Positions 5,759 through 14,611 of a stretch of 64,000 nt of DNA are shown in pieces. The notes beneath the pieces are model-generated. The model had not been told where the DNA came from and did no database searches. It worked only from the letters and a program-made list of their open reading frames with translations. The translations under genes and the position numbers were made by a program. Origin of the DNA: Pseudomonadota bacterium (GTDB lineage Bacteria; Pseudomonadota; Gammaproteobacteria; Steroidobacterales; Steroidobacteraceae); NCBI GenBank assembly GCA_003242685.1, contig QGVD01000010.1, positions 4,560-68,559 on the forward strand. Reading direction: 5' to 3'. Numbering within the stretch: position 1 is the first letter of the stretch; the number at the start of each line of letters is the position of its first letter.

Positions 5759-8290
5759 ATGGCCGATGTGACAGTTTCACAATTCGCCGAGGTGCTGAAG
5801 GTGCCGGTCGAGCGGCTGCTGGCGCAGCTCGACCAGGCCGGCATCAAGGTCAAGGGTCCCGACGACCGCATCAGTGACGAGGCAAAGCTCGAGCTGCTCA
5901 CGCACCTGCGTCGCAGCCACGGCCACGACGCCGACGGCGGAGCGCCGCGCAAGATCACGCTCAAGCGCAAGACGCAGAGCGAGATCAGGCTGCCGAGCGC
6001 ACAGGGCCGGGCGCGCACGGTGAACGTGGAGGTGCGCCGCAAGCGCACCTACATCAAGCGCGACGTGCTCGAGGAGCAGGCTCGCCTGCAGCAGGAGGAG
6101 CTCGATCAGAAGCGCCGCGAGGCGGAGGAGGCCGCGCGGCGTGAGCGTGAGCGTCTCGAGGCCGAGGCGCGCGAGCGCGAGCGCATCGAGGCGGAGAACC
6201 GCCGCCGCATCGAAGAGGAGCAGCGCGCGCAGGAAGAGGCGCGCCGCCTCGCCGAGCAGCAGGCGCGCGAGGAAGCCGAGCGCCGGGAGCGCGAGCAGCG
6301 TGAACGCGAGCTGCGCGAGCAGCAGCAGGGTCGTGCGGCCGAGCCGCCGGCTCCGGCGCCCCGTGCGCGCGAGCCCGCAGAGGAGATCGAGGAGAAGCCG
6401 ACCCGTTACGGCCGCGAGGAGCTGCACGTCGCCGCCGACGTCAGCTCGCGCCGCAAGAAGCAGAAGCGCGCGCGCTCGCGCCCGATGCCTTCCGCGGGCG
6501 AGACGCGGCACGGCTTCGAGATGCCGACCGCACCCGTCAAGCGCGAAGTGGCGATCGGCGAGACGATCACCGTGGCGGAGCTCGCCCAGAAGATGGCGGT
6601 CAAGGGCACCGAGGTCATCAAGACGCTCATGAACATGGGCGTGATGGCGACCATCAATCAGCCCATCGATCAGGACACCGCGGTGCTGGTGGTCGAGGAG
6701 ATGGGCCACATCCCGAAGATGCTGCGCGAGAACGAGCTCGAAGCCGAGCTGCAGGCCGCTGCGGCCGAGGCGGGCGAGCTCGAGCCGCGTCCGCCCGTCG
6801 TGACCGTCATGGGTCACGTCGACCACGGCAAGACGTCGCTCCTCGACTACATCCGGCGCACGAAGGTCGCCGCGGGCGAGGCTGGCGGCATCACGCAGCA
6901 CATCGGCGCGTATCACGTCGAGACGCCGCGCGGTGTCGTGACGTTCCTCGATACGCCGGGTCACGCCGCATTCACCGCGATGCGTGCGCGCGGCGCGAAA
7001 GTGACGGACGTCGTGGTGCTCGTGGTCGCCGCGGACGACGGCGTGATGCCGCAGACCATCGAGGCCATCCAGCACGCGAAGGCGGCGAACGTGCCGATCG
7101 TCGTGGCCGTCAACAAGATCGACAAGAGCGATGCGGATCCCGAGCGCGTGCGTACCGAGCTCGCCAAGCACGAGGTCATCCCCGAGGAGTGGGGCGGCGA
7201 GAACATCTTCGTGAACGTCTCGGCGCGCACGGGCGAGGGCATCGATCAGCTCCTCGAGGCGATCCTGCTGCAGGCGGAGATCCTGGAGCTGCGCGCGCCG
7301 CGCAGCGGTCCGGCCGCGGGAGTCGTCATCGAGTCGAGCATCGAGAAGGGCCGCGGCGCGGTCGCCACGGTGCTCGTCAAGCGCGGCACGCTCCGCCAGG
7401 GCGATCCCATTCTCGCCGGCACGGAGTACGGCCGCGTGCGCGCGATGTTCGACGAGCGGGGCCGCTCGGTGCAGCAGGCGCTGCCCTCGATGCCGGTCCA
7501 GGTGCTCGGTCTCTCCGGCGCGCCCAACGCGGGCGACGAGCTGCTCGTCGTGGAGAGCGAGCGCAAGGCGCGTGAAGTGGCCCTGTACCGTCAGGGCAAG
7601 TTCCGCGACGTGAAGCTCGCGCGGCAGGCCGCGCGCGTCGAGGACGTCTTCTCCCAGATGGAAGCGGAGAAGGCGAGCGTCATCTCGATCCTGCTCAAGG
7701 CGGACGTGCAGGGCAGCGTGGAAGCGCTGCGCGATGCGCTCACCAAGCTCTCGACGGACGAGGTACAGGTGAAGGTGATCGCGAGCGGCGTCGGCGGCAT
7801 CACGGCATCCGACGTGCAGCTCGCCGCCGCCTCGAAGGCCCGCATCATCGGCTTCAACGTGCGCGCGGACGCCGCGGCGCGCGAGGCGCTCAAGGAAACG
7901 GGCGTCGACGTGCGCTACTACAGCATCATCTACGAGGCGATCGACGACGTTAAGCAGATGATGAGCGGCCTGCTGCAGCCGGAGATCAAGGAGCAGATCA
8001 TCGGCGTCGCGGAGGTGCGCGAGGTGTTCCGCTCGAGCAAGTTCGGCGTGGTCGCCGGCTGCCTCGTGACCGAGGGCTACGTGCGGCGGAACAATCCGAT
8101 CCGCGTGCTGCGCGACAACGTCGTGATCTTCGAGGGCTCCCTGGAGTCGCTGCGCCGCTTCAAGGACGACGTCAATGAGGTGCGCGCGGGAACCGAGTGC
8201 GGTATCGGCGTGAAGAACTACCAGGACGTGCGCGTGGGCGATCAGATCGAATGCTTCGCGCGCGTCGAGGTGGCGCGGACCGTGCAGTAG
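5759..8290 (+). CDS. infB: Translation initiation factor IF-2
   Basis: 843 residues. An IF2_N subdomain (1-55) is followed by a very charged Glu/Arg/Ala helical stretch (about 100-215), a second IF2_N-like domain, then the GTPase: G1 GHVDHGKTS near residue 352, G3 DTPGHAAF, G4 NKID. Domains II, III and IV with the C-terminal fMet-tRNA-binding barrel complete it. IF-2 brings initiator tRNA to the 30S subunit and promotes subunit joining. rbfA follows after seven bases. Confidence 0.97.
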   Translation: MADVTVSQFAEVLKVPVERLLAQLDQAGIKVKGPDDRISDEAKLELLTHLRRSHGHDADGGAPRKITLKRKTQSEIRLPSAQGRARTVNVEVRRKRTYIKRDVLEEQARLQQEELDQKRREAEEAARRERERLEAEARERERIEAENRRRIEEEQRAQEEARRLAEQQAREEAERREREQRERELREQQQGRAAEPPAPAPRAREPAEEIEEKPTRYGREELHVAADVSSRRKKQKRARSRPMPSAGETRHGFEMPTAPVKREVAIGETITVAELAQKMAVKGTEVIKTLMNMGVMATINQPIDQDTAVLVVEEMGHIPKMLRENELEAELQAAAAEAGELEPRPPVVTVMGHVDHGKTSLLDYIRRTKVAAGEAGGITQHIGAYHVETPRGVVTFLDTPGHAAFTAMRARGAKVTDVVVLVVAADDGVMPQTIEAIQHAKAANVPIVVAVNKIDKSDADPERVRTELAKHEVIPEEWGGENIFVNVSARTGEGIDQLLEAILLQAEILELRAPRSGPAAGVVIESSIEKGRGAVATVLVKRGTLRQGDPILAGTEYGRVRAMFDERGRSVQQALPSMPVQVLGLSGAPNAGDELLVVESERKAREVALYRQGKFRDVKLARQAARVEDVFSQMEAEKASVISILLKADVQGSVEALRDALTKLSTDEVQVKVIASGVGGITASDVQLAAASKARIIGFNVRADAAAREALKETGVDVRYYSIIYEAIDDVKQMMSGLLQPEIKEQIIGVAEVREVFRSSKFGVVAGCLVTEGYVRRNNPIRVLRDNVVIFEGSLESLRRFKDDVNEVRAGTECGIGVKNYQDVRVGDQIECFARVEVARTVQ

Positions 8291-8297
8291 GCTCGCG

Positions 8298-8705
8298 ATG
8301 GCTCCATCCGAGGCGAGGCTCCGCAAGCTCGAGGGCGAGCTGCAGCGGGTGCTGGCTGAGCTGATCTCGCGCGAGGTCAAGGACCCGCGCGTGGGCAACG
8401 TGACGATCACGGCCGTGGAGCTCACGGCCGATCTCTCGCTCGCGCGCGTGTACTTCGTGCCGTTCGCCTCGCAGCATTCGCCCGAAGAGGTGTGCGCGGG
8501 GCTCACGCGCGCAGGCGGATTCCTGCGCGGCGAGGTCGGGCGCCGACTGCGGCTGCGGCAGGCGCCGCGCCTCGAGTTCCGCTTCGACGAATCGCCCGAG
8601 CGGGCGGCACGGCTCACGGACCTCATCGAGCGCGCCGTGGCGCGCGACCGCGAGGCGGGCCTGCGGCGCGACGGCGACGAAACGGACTCTCCCCCGGGTT
8701 CCTGA
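8298..8705 (+). CDS. rbfA: 30S ribosome-binding factor RbfA
   Basis: 135 residues with the family blocks LQRVLAELISREVKDPRVG and VYFVPFAS, then LRGEVGRRLRLRQAPRLEFRFDES, where the KH-like fold binds 16S rRNA. RbfA is needed for 16S processing and cold adaptation. The C-terminal 20 residues are charged and poorly conserved. It lies between infB and truB, the usual arrangement; truB starts nine bases after the stop. Confidence 0.95.
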   Translation: MAPSEARLRKLEGELQRVLAELISREVKDPRVGNVTITAVELTADLSLARVYFVPFASQHSPEEVCAGLTRAGGFLRGEVGRRLRLRQAPRLEFRFDESPERAARLTDLIERAVARDREAGLRRDGDETDSPPGS

Positions 8706-8714
8706 AAGGGGCCC

Positions 8715-9614
8715 ATGCCAAGCGGTCTCCTTCTGCTCGACAAGCCCGCCGGGCTGTCGTCGAACGCGGCGCTGCAGCGCGTCCGGCGCGCATGCGGTGC
8801 ACGCAAGGCCGGTCACGTGGGCAGCCTCGATCCGCTCGCGACCGGCATGCTGCCGATCTGCCTCGACGAGGCGACCAAGCTCGCGGGCGAGATCCTGCAG
8901 GGCCGCAAGAAGTACCGCTTCACGGTCACGCTCGGTACGCGAACCGCCACGGGGGACGTAGAAGGAGCGCCCGTCGAAACCGCGCCGGTGCCTGTGCTCG
9001 AACGCGAACAGGTCGAGCGCGTGCTGCAGGACTTCCTGGGGCCGCAGAAGCAGGTCCCGCCGATGTACTCGGCGATCAAGCGGGGCGGGCAGCCGCTGTA
9101 CCGCCTCGCACGCGAGGGCATCGAGGTCGAGCGGGAGCCGCGGGACATCGAGGTGTTCGAGCTCGTGCTGACGCGCTTCGAACCTCCGCGTCTCGAGCTC
9201 GAGGCGTTATGTTCCAAAGGTACGTACGTGCGCTCGCTGGCCGAGGACATCGCGCGAGCGCTCGGCACGTGCGGGCACGTTTCGGCGCTCCGCCGGCTGT
9301 ACGTCGAGCCCTTCGATTCGGAGCCGATGGTGACGCTCGAGGAGATCGAAGCGGCCTGCAGGATGGGTGCGCCTCTGCCGTTCGTTCCGCTGGAGCGTGC
9401 GCTCGGACATCTGCCGCAGGTGGTGCTCGACCATGCCGCGGCGGATCGTCTGCGGCACGGTCAGCCGGTGGCGGCCGGCATCGGGCGCGCCGCCCGGGTG
9501 AGGCTGTACGACGAGTCTGGGTGCTTCCTCGGGCTCGGCGAGGCCGAGCCTTCGGGGCGCGTGCTGCCGCGCAGGCTCTTCGTCACGCCGCTCCCGTCGG
9601 GCCGGCCGAGCTGA
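8715..9614 (+). CDS. truB: tRNA pseudouridine(55) synthase TruB
   Basis: 299 residues. The catalytic aspartate is D39 in GSLDPLATGMLP, and LLLDKPAGLSS and KYRFTVTLGTRTATGD are further TruB signatures; SKGTYVRSLAEDIA marks motif III. The enzyme makes pseudouridine 55 in the T-loop of tRNAs. The C-terminal region (about 230-299) is a PUA-like domain. It is the last gene before the rpsO promoter. Confidence 0.96.
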   Translation: MPSGLLLLDKPAGLSSNAALQRVRRACGARKAGHVGSLDPLATGMLPICLDEATKLAGEILQGRKKYRFTVTLGTRTATGDVEGAPVETAPVPVLEREQVERVLQDFLGPQKQVPPMYSAIKRGGQPLYRLAREGIEVEREPRDIEVFELVLTRFEPPRLELEALCSKGTYVRSLAEDIARALGTCGHVSALRRLYVEPFDSEPMVTLEEIEAACRMGAPLPFVPLERALGHLPQVVLDHAAADRLRHGQPVAAGIGRAARVRLYDESGCFLGLGEAEPSGRVLPRRLFVTPLPSGRPS

Positions 9615-9636
9615 AGGATGGAGCTTCCGCATTAAC

Positions 9637-9666
9637 TTGTGGCGGCGCTCGCCCAGCGAGTAGAAT
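9637..9666 (+). promoter_or_regulatory. Promoter of rpsO(-pnp)
   Basis: TTGTGG (9637-9642) and TAGAAT (9661-9666) are 18 bases apart, followed by a GC-rich discriminator (GCCGCGC). Its position between truB and rpsO matches the independent rpsO promoter known in enterobacteria. Confidence 0.6.
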
Positions 9667-9712
9667 GCCGCGCTTTTCAAGGGCACAGTCAGGTTTGCAG
9701 GACCACTTCGCA

Positions 9713-9982
9713 ATGGCTTTAACGAGCGAGAAAAAGGGCGGAATCGTCGCGCAGTTCCGCCGCAGCCCGAAGGACACCGGATCTCCCGAGGTGCAGATTG
9801 CGCTCCTTTCGGAACGGATCAACAGCCTCGGCGCGCACTTCAGTGCTCACAAGCGCGATCACTCTTCGCGGCGCGGGCTCGTGAAGCTCGTCAATCAGCG
9901 CCGCAAGCTCCTCGACTACCTGAAGGCCACCCAACCGCAAAAGTACCAGGAGCTCGTCGAGCGTCTGGGGCTTCGCCGTTGA
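9713..9982 (+). CDS. rpsO: 30S ribosomal protein S15
   Basis: ATG at 9713 gives 89 residues, exactly the family length, with IVAQFRRSPKDTGSPEVQIA and HKRDHSSRRGLVKLVNQRRKLLDYL. S15 binds the central domain of 16S rRNA early in assembly. The longer open frame running in from truB is only the same frame left open. In E. coli S15 represses its own translation through a pseudoknot; I did not find a convincing one by eye. Confidence 0.97.
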   Translation: MALTSEKKGGIVAQFRRSPKDTGSPEVQIALLSERINSLGAHFSAHKRDHSSRRGLVKLVNQRRKLLDYLKATQPQKYQELVERLGLRR

Positions 9983-9989
9983 TCGTAGG

Positions 9990-10021
9990 GGGCCGCGCCG
10001 TCACCGGAAGACGCGCGGCCC
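9990..10021 (+). other. Stem-loop in the rpsO-pnp spacer
   Basis: GGGCCGCGCCGTC (9990-10002) pairs with GACGCGCGGCCC (10010-10021), a 12-pair stem with one bulged C and loop ACCGGAA. There is no U-run, so it is unlikely to terminate strongly. It lies seven bases after rpsO and 38 before pnp. In E. coli an RNase III-cut hairpin at this spot starts autoregulated decay of pnp mRNA. Confidence 0.6.
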
Positions 10022-10058
10022 TTCGCGCATCGGACCACCTACATCGAGGATTGCTAGC

Positions 10059-12158
10059 GTGAGCGCTTTCAGCAAGTCGTTTTCCTATGGAGCGCACACG
10101 GTCACGATCGAGACGGGCGAGCTCGCCCGCCAGGCGGACGGCGCCGTCCGCGTGGCGATGGGCGATACCGTCGTGCTCGTCACCGTATGTGCCCGGCCGG
10201 AGGCCGTCGAAGGCCGCGATTTCTTCCCACTGACGGTCAACTACGTCGAGAAGACGTACGCCGCGGGACGCATCCCCGGCGGCTTCTTCAAGCGTGAAGG
10301 GCGACCCACCGAGAAGGAGACGCTCACCTCGCGTCTCATCGACCGCCCGATCCGGCCGCTCTTCCCGGACGGCTTCTACAACGAGGTGCAGGTCATCGCG
10401 ACCGTGCTGTCGGTCGATCCGGAGATCGATCCGGACGTGCCCGCGATGCTCGGCGCCTCGGCGGCACTCATGCTCTCGGGCATCCCGTTCAACGGTCCGA
10501 TCGGCGCCGCCCGCGTCGGCTGGATCAACAATCAGTACGTTCTCAACCCGACGGCGAAGGAGCTCTCCAGCTCGCTGCTCGATCTGGTCGTCGCCGGCAC
10601 CGAGCAGGCGGTGCTGATGGTCGAGTCGGAGGCGAAGGAGCTTCCCGAGGACGTGATGCTGGGCGCCGTGGTCTTCGGTCACGAGCAGATGCAGGTGGCG
10701 ATCCGCGCGATCAAGGAGCTCACCGCCGAGGCCGGAAAGCCGCGCTGGAACTGGCAGCCGCCGCCCGACAACGCGGAGCTCGCCTCCGCGGTCGCGATGC
10801 ACGCGCAGGCCGCTCTCGCCGAGGCCTACACGATCACCGAGAAGCAGCAGCGTCACGCCCGGATCGCCGAGATCAAGGCGCAGACGATCGCGGCGCTCAC
10901 CGCCGGCGATCCACCGAAGTGGACGGCGGCGCAGGTCGACAGCCAGCTCTTCAAGCTCGAGAGCAACATCGTCCGCCAGCGCATCCTGAACGGCGAGCCG
11001 CGCATCGACGGCCGCGACGCGAAGACCGTCCGTCCGATCACGTGCAAGGTCGGCGTGCTGCCGCGCACGCACGGATCGGCGCTGTTCACGCGCGGTGAGA
11101 CGCAGGCGCTCGTGGTGACGACGCTCGGCACGACGCGCGACGCGCAGATCATCGACGGTCTCGAGGGCGAGCGCCGCGAGCCGTTCCTGTTTCACTACAA
11201 CTTCCCGCCGTTCTCGGTCGGTGAGACCGGCATCCTCGGCTCGCCGAAGCGCCGCGAGATCGGCCACGGCAACCTGGCGCGCCGCGGCGTGAACGCGGTG
11301 ATGCCGGACATGACGAAGTTCCCGTACGTCATCCGCGTCGTCTCCGAGATCCTCGAGTCGAACGGCTCGAGCTCGATGGCGAGCGTATGCGGCGCGAGCC
11401 TGTCGCTCATGGATGCCGGCGTTCCGATCAAGGCGCCCGTCGCGGGCGTCGCCATGGGCCTCGTGCTCGAAGGCAACCGCTACACGGTGCTCACCGACAT
11501 CCTCGGCGACGAGGATCACCTCGGCGACATGGACTTCAAGGTCGCCGGCACGAAGGACGGCGTCACGGCGCTGCAGATGGACATCAAGGTCGAGGGCATC
11601 ACGGCCGAGATCATGCGCGTCGCTCTGGAGCAGGCGCGCGAGGGCCGGCTGCACATCCTCGAGCAGATGAACAAGGTCATCAGCCAGCCGCGGGCTCAGA
11701 TGTCCGAATGGGCGCCGTCGATCATCACGCTCAAGATCGATCCGGAGAAGATCCGCGACGTCATCGGCAAGGGCGGTGCGGTCATCCGCCAGATCACGGA
11801 GGAGACGGGCACGACCATCGACATCGAGAGCGACGGCACCGTCAAGATCGCCTCGGTGAACGGCGCGGCCGGCCGCGAGGCGCAGCGCCGCATCGAGCTG
11901 ATTACCGCCGACGTCGAGGTCGGGCGTGTCTACGAGGGCAAGGTCGTACGGCTGATGGACTTCGGCGCCTTCGTGACGATCCTGCCGGGCCGGGACGGCC
12001 TGGTGCACATCTCTCAGATCTCGGACGAGCGCGTCGAGCGGGTGAGCGACAAGCTCAAGGAAGGCGACATCATCCGCGTGAAGGTGCTCGAGGTCGATCG
12101 GCAGGGGCGCATCCGTCTGTCGATGCGCAACATCGACGATCCGACGCCTGCCGCCTGA
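10059..12158 (+). CDS. pnp: Polyribonucleotide nucleotidyltransferase (PNPase)
   Basis: 699 residues from GTG at 10059, preceded by GAGGA eight bases away. It contains two RNase PH-like domains (about 1-215 and 310-545), the helical linker between them, a KH domain (IGKGGAVIRQITEETG) and a C-terminal S1 domain (GRVYEGKVVRLMDFGAF). PNPase degrades mRNA 3' to 5' using phosphate and is a degradosome partner. Gene order rpsO-pnp and the structured spacer suggest the classical RNase III/PNPase feedback control. Confidence 0.97.
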   Translation: MSAFSKSFSYGAHTVTIETGELARQADGAVRVAMGDTVVLVTVCARPEAVEGRDFFPLTVNYVEKTYAAGRIPGGFFKREGRPTEKETLTSRLIDRPIRPLFPDGFYNEVQVIATVLSVDPEIDPDVPAMLGASAALMLSGIPFNGPIGAARVGWINNQYVLNPTAKELSSSLLDLVVAGTEQAVLMVESEAKELPEDVMLGAVVFGHEQMQVAIRAIKELTAEAGKPRWNWQPPPDNAELASAVAMHAQAALAEAYTITEKQQRHARIAEIKAQTIAALTAGDPPKWTAAQVDSQLFKLESNIVRQRILNGEPRIDGRDAKTVRPITCKVGVLPRTHGSALFTRGETQALVVTTLGTTRDAQIIDGLEGERREPFLFHYNFPPFSVGETGILGSPKRREIGHGNLARRGVNAVMPDMTKFPYVIRVVSEILESNGSSSMASVCGASLSLMDAGVPIKAPVAGVAMGLVLEGNRYTVLTDILGDEDHLGDMDFKVAGTKDGVTALQMDIKVEGITAEIMRVALEQAREGRLHILEQMNKVISQPRAQMSEWAPSIITLKIDPEKIRDVIGKGGAVIRQITEETGTTIDIESDGTVKIASVNGAAGREAQRRIELITADVEVGRVYEGKVVRLMDFGAFVTILPGRDGLVHISQISDERVERVSDKLKEGDIIRVKVLEVDRQGRIRLSMRNIDDPTPAA

Positions 12159-12210
12159 ACGACGGCGCGCGCGGCGCTGCCCGTCGCGCGTGCCTCGAGC
12201 CGCCAGCGCG

Positions 12211-12582
12211 TCAAACGCTGGTGGAGCTCGCGGAGCCTGCCGCCTGAGGATGATCGACTCCGGCGCCCTGCCGGGCGGCGAACATCCTCAGACTCTGTTC
12301 CAGGTGGCTGCCGACCAGCCCCTGCGTCACGCTGCCGTAGGAGCGGATGACCTGGGAGAGAAAGTCGCGGCTCATCAGCGGCTCGCCCGAATGCTCCTGC
12401 TCCGCGATCACCTGGAGCAGGATGGTTCGCGTGATGTCCTGCTGAGTTCGCTTGTCGATTACGACGAAGTCGACGTGATCGACGACGAGCCTGCGAATGT
12501 CGGCGAGCGTGATGTAACGGCTCTCCGCCGTGTCGTACAGCCGCCGGTTCGGATACTTCTTGATGACCCGCGGTTCGCTCAT
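12211..12582 (-). CDS. phaR: Polyhydroxyalkanoate synthesis regulator PhaR
   Basis: 123 residues. The N-terminal 60 form the PHB/PHA-accumulation regulator DNA-binding domain (VIKKYPNRRLYDTAESRYITLADI), followed by a PHB-granule binding domain (QDITRTILLQVIAEQE). PhaR represses phasin genes and is titrated off DNA by nascent granules. It is somewhat shorter than many PhaR proteins because the poorly conserved C-terminus is brief. No pha genes are in the window, but its presence suggests the organism stores polyhydroxyalkanoate. Confidence 0.88.
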   Translation of the reverse strand: MSEPRVIKKYPNRRLYDTAESRYITLADIRRLVVDHVDFVVIDKRTQQDITRTILLQVIAEQEHSGEPLMSRDFLSQVIRSYGSVTQGLVGSHLEQSLRMFAARQGAGVDHPQAAGSASSTSV

Positions 12583-12729
12583 TCCATAGCCCCCGTGTTG
12601 GTTTTTCGACGTCGTCCGTCGCCGGGCCTAGAGGGTCGGCTGGCCCGCATACCTTAGTACAACCTGGGCCGTGACCCCAAATTCCGCGTTCAGACAACCG
12701 GCGGGGGGCTCAGGCAGCCGGGACGGGGC

Positions 12730-13644
12730 TCAGACGACCGGCAGGGGGGTCTCCAGGACCCCCTGCAGGCGGTCGGGGCGCCAGTTGCGGATCGCCCAGT
12801 CGAGCACGACGGCGGGAGGCTCGCCGGCCAGGGCCGGTGGGGGCGTTTGTCTGAGCAGGGTCAGGGCCTGGATCAGCCCTTCGGCAGGGTTCGCGGGGTC
12901 CACCGGAACGGAGCGGCGGGACTTCGCGAGCTTGCTGCCGTCGGGTTCGACGACCACCGGCAGATGCCCGTAGCGCGGCGTGGGAAGTCCCAGAGCTTCC
13001 TGGAGCGCGATCTGCCACGCGGTGCTCGGGAGCAGATCCGCGCCGCGCACGACGTCGGTGATGCCCTGGTCGGCATCGTCCACGACGACCGCGAGCTGGT
13101 AGGCGAAGATGCCGTCACGGCGCCGGATGATGACGTCGCCGGCTGCCGCGAGATCGAAACGGCACGCACCCTGAAAGCGATCGACGAACTCCACGGTGCG
13201 CTCATCGGGAACCCGGAAGCGGGTTGCAGTCGGGCCGGGGTGGCGAGGTCCCGAGCGGCACGTGCCCGGATAGCCGCGCTCCGTGTTCGCACCGAGCTCG
13301 CGGCGCGTGCAGCTGCATTCGAACGTCAGCCCGCGTGCACGCAGCGCCTCCAGTGCAGAGACGTAGCGCTCCAGCCGGCGGCTCTGATACTCGACTTCGC
13401 CGTCCCACGTGAGGCCGAAGGCCTCCAGCGTGCGCAGGATGGCGGATGCGCTTCCGGGAACGACGCGCGGGGTGTCGAGATCCTCCATGCGCACGAGCCA
13501 GCGGCCCGAGTGATGGCGCGCGTCGACGAAGCTGCCCACCGCCGCGACGAGTGACCCCAGATGGAGGTTGCCGGTGGGCGAGGGCGCGAAGCGCCCGACG
13601 TACGGGCCTTCGCCCCTCTCGAGAGCCTGCGCCCCGCCGTGCAG
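12730..13644 (-). CDS. gluQRS: Glutamyl-Q tRNA(Asp) synthetase, start codon unclear
   Basis: The protein shows YVGRFAPSPTGNLHLGSL (HIGH motif), RWLVRMEDLD, a four-cysteine-like zinc site (CSCTRRELG...CRSG) and SKLAKS (KMSKS equivalent), and lacks the anticodon domain, which defines GluQ rather than GltX. It adds glutamate to queuosine in tRNA-Asp; queF nearby fits. No ATG, GTG or TTG exists in frame upstream of the HIGH motif; the first GTG (13539) would remove it. I tentatively start at CTG 13644 (304 residues, close to E. coli GluQ), without a clear ribosome site. It follows dksA, as usual. Confidence 0.82.
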   Translation of the reverse strand: MHGGAQALERGEGPYVGRFAPSPTGNLHLGSLVAAVGSFVDARHHSGRWLVRMEDLDTPRVVPGSASAILRTLEAFGLTWDGEVEYQSRRLERYVSALEALRARGLTFECSCTRRELGANTERGYPGTCRSGPRHPGPTATRFRVPDERTVEFVDRFQGACRFDLAAAGDVIIRRRDGIFAYQLAVVVDDADQGITDVVRGADLLPSTAWQIALQEALGLPTPRYGHLPVVVEPDGSKLAKSRRSVPVDPANPAEGLIQALTLLRQTPPPALAGEPPAVVLDWAIRNWRPDRLQGVLETPLPVV

Positions 13645-13681
13645 CGGAAGGGTACCGGGCGCGGCGGGGCGGGCCTGAGGG

Positions 13682-14485
13682 CTAGCGGTAGCGGTCGTCG
13701 CGATCGCCGTACTGACGTTCGCGCCGCTCGCGGCGCTCCTGCGCCTCGAGACAGAGCGTAGCGACGGGACGCGCTTCCAGGCGCTTGATGCCGATTTCCT
13801 CGCCGGTCTCGAGGCAGTACCCGTAGGTGCCGTCCTCGATCCGCTTCAGCGCCTCGTCGATCTTGCGGATGAGCTTGCGTTCGCGATCGCGCGTGCGCAG
13901 CTCGATGCTGAACTCCTCCTCCTGAGTCGCGCGATCGTTGGGATCCGGGAAGTTCGCCGCCTCGTCCTTCATGTGAGAGACGGTGCGGTCGACTTCCTCC
14001 ATCAGATCGCGCTTCCAGTTGAGGAGGATCTGCCGGAAGTGCTCCAGCTGCTCCTTGCTCATGTACTGCTCGCCGCGCTTGACGATGTACGGCTTGACGT
14101 TGCGCGGCCCCGCAAGGAGGCTGCCGGGCTCCGGAGCGTCGCTGTCGTCGACGTCGCTGCTGTCGCTGGTGTCGGTACTGTCGTTGGCGTTGAGGTGCTC
14201 CGACGCGTTCGGCGGCACGAGGTCTTCGGCGGGCGGCGACTCGGGCGCTTCCGGCGCCGGAGCCTGCTCTACTGCTGCTGTCTTTCGCATTTCCGTGGTT
14301 TCGGTACTCGTGGGGCTCTGTCGATGCGGGGCGGCCTTCCTGGTCGCCGCAGCCGCGGTCTTCCTGACATGTGCCACTGCCTTCGCGCGCTCGACAGGCT
14401 TGCGGGCCGAAGTCTTGCGGACCGCCGGGCGGCTCACCGCCTTCTTGCCCTTGGCGGCCTTTGGCGCCGTTTTCTTGGCGGGCAT
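13682..14485 (-). CDS. dksA: RNA polymerase-binding transcription factor DksA, two-cysteine type with long N-terminal extension
   Basis: 267 residues, against about 150 in E. coli. Residues 1-50 are Lys/Ala/Pro-rich like histone H1 tails, 75-110 are acidic and Ser-rich, and the DksA body starts near 130 (YMSKEQLEHFRQILLNWK). The coiled-coil tip (DRATQEEEFSIELRTRDRE) retains the aspartate. The zinc-finger region reads YGYCLETGEEIG...ATLCLEA, so only C224 and C245 remain and the other two positions are T227 and A248. It tunes promoters with ppGpp. gluQRS follows on the same strand, the standard order. Confidence 0.9.
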   Translation of the reverse strand: MPAKKTAPKAAKGKKAVSRPAVRKTSARKPVERAKAVAHVRKTAAAATRKAAPHRQSPTSTETTEMRKTAAVEQAPAPEAPESPPAEDLVPPNASEHLNANDSTDTSDSSDVDDSDAPEPGSLLAGPRNVKPYIVKRGEQYMSKEQLEHFRQILLNWKRDLMEEVDRTVSHMKDEAANFPDPNDRATQEEEFSIELRTRDRERKLIRKIDEALKRIEDGTYGYCLETGEEIGIKRLEARPVATLCLEAQERRERRERQYGDRDDRYR

Positions 14486-14528
14486 CAGTCACTCCTCAAA
14501 AGCCAATGAGCCTTGTGAAGGACGCGCG

Positions 14529-14556
14529 ATTATACCGGCCACCCCCCGTGTGTACA
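14529..14556 (-). promoter_or_regulatory. Promoter of dksA-gluQRS
   Basis: On the minus strand TATAAT (14534-14529, exact consensus) is 16 bases from TGTACA (14556-14551). It is followed by a G/C discriminator (CGCGCG), typical of promoters sensitive to ppGpp/DksA. The leader to the dksA ATG is about 35 bases. Confidence 0.6.
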
Positions 14557-14611
14557 GGGCCGGGCAGGCATCTCTCGCAGAGCGGCGTCGAGAGGGTCCC
14601 GCCGGGGCTTC

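Noticed and set aside
5777..8806. 1009-codon open frame on the minus strand across infB and rbfA
   Set aside because: It is antisense to unmistakable infB/rbfA, has no recognisable domain, and its His/Arg/Leu-rich composition is what high-GC genes give on the opposite strand.
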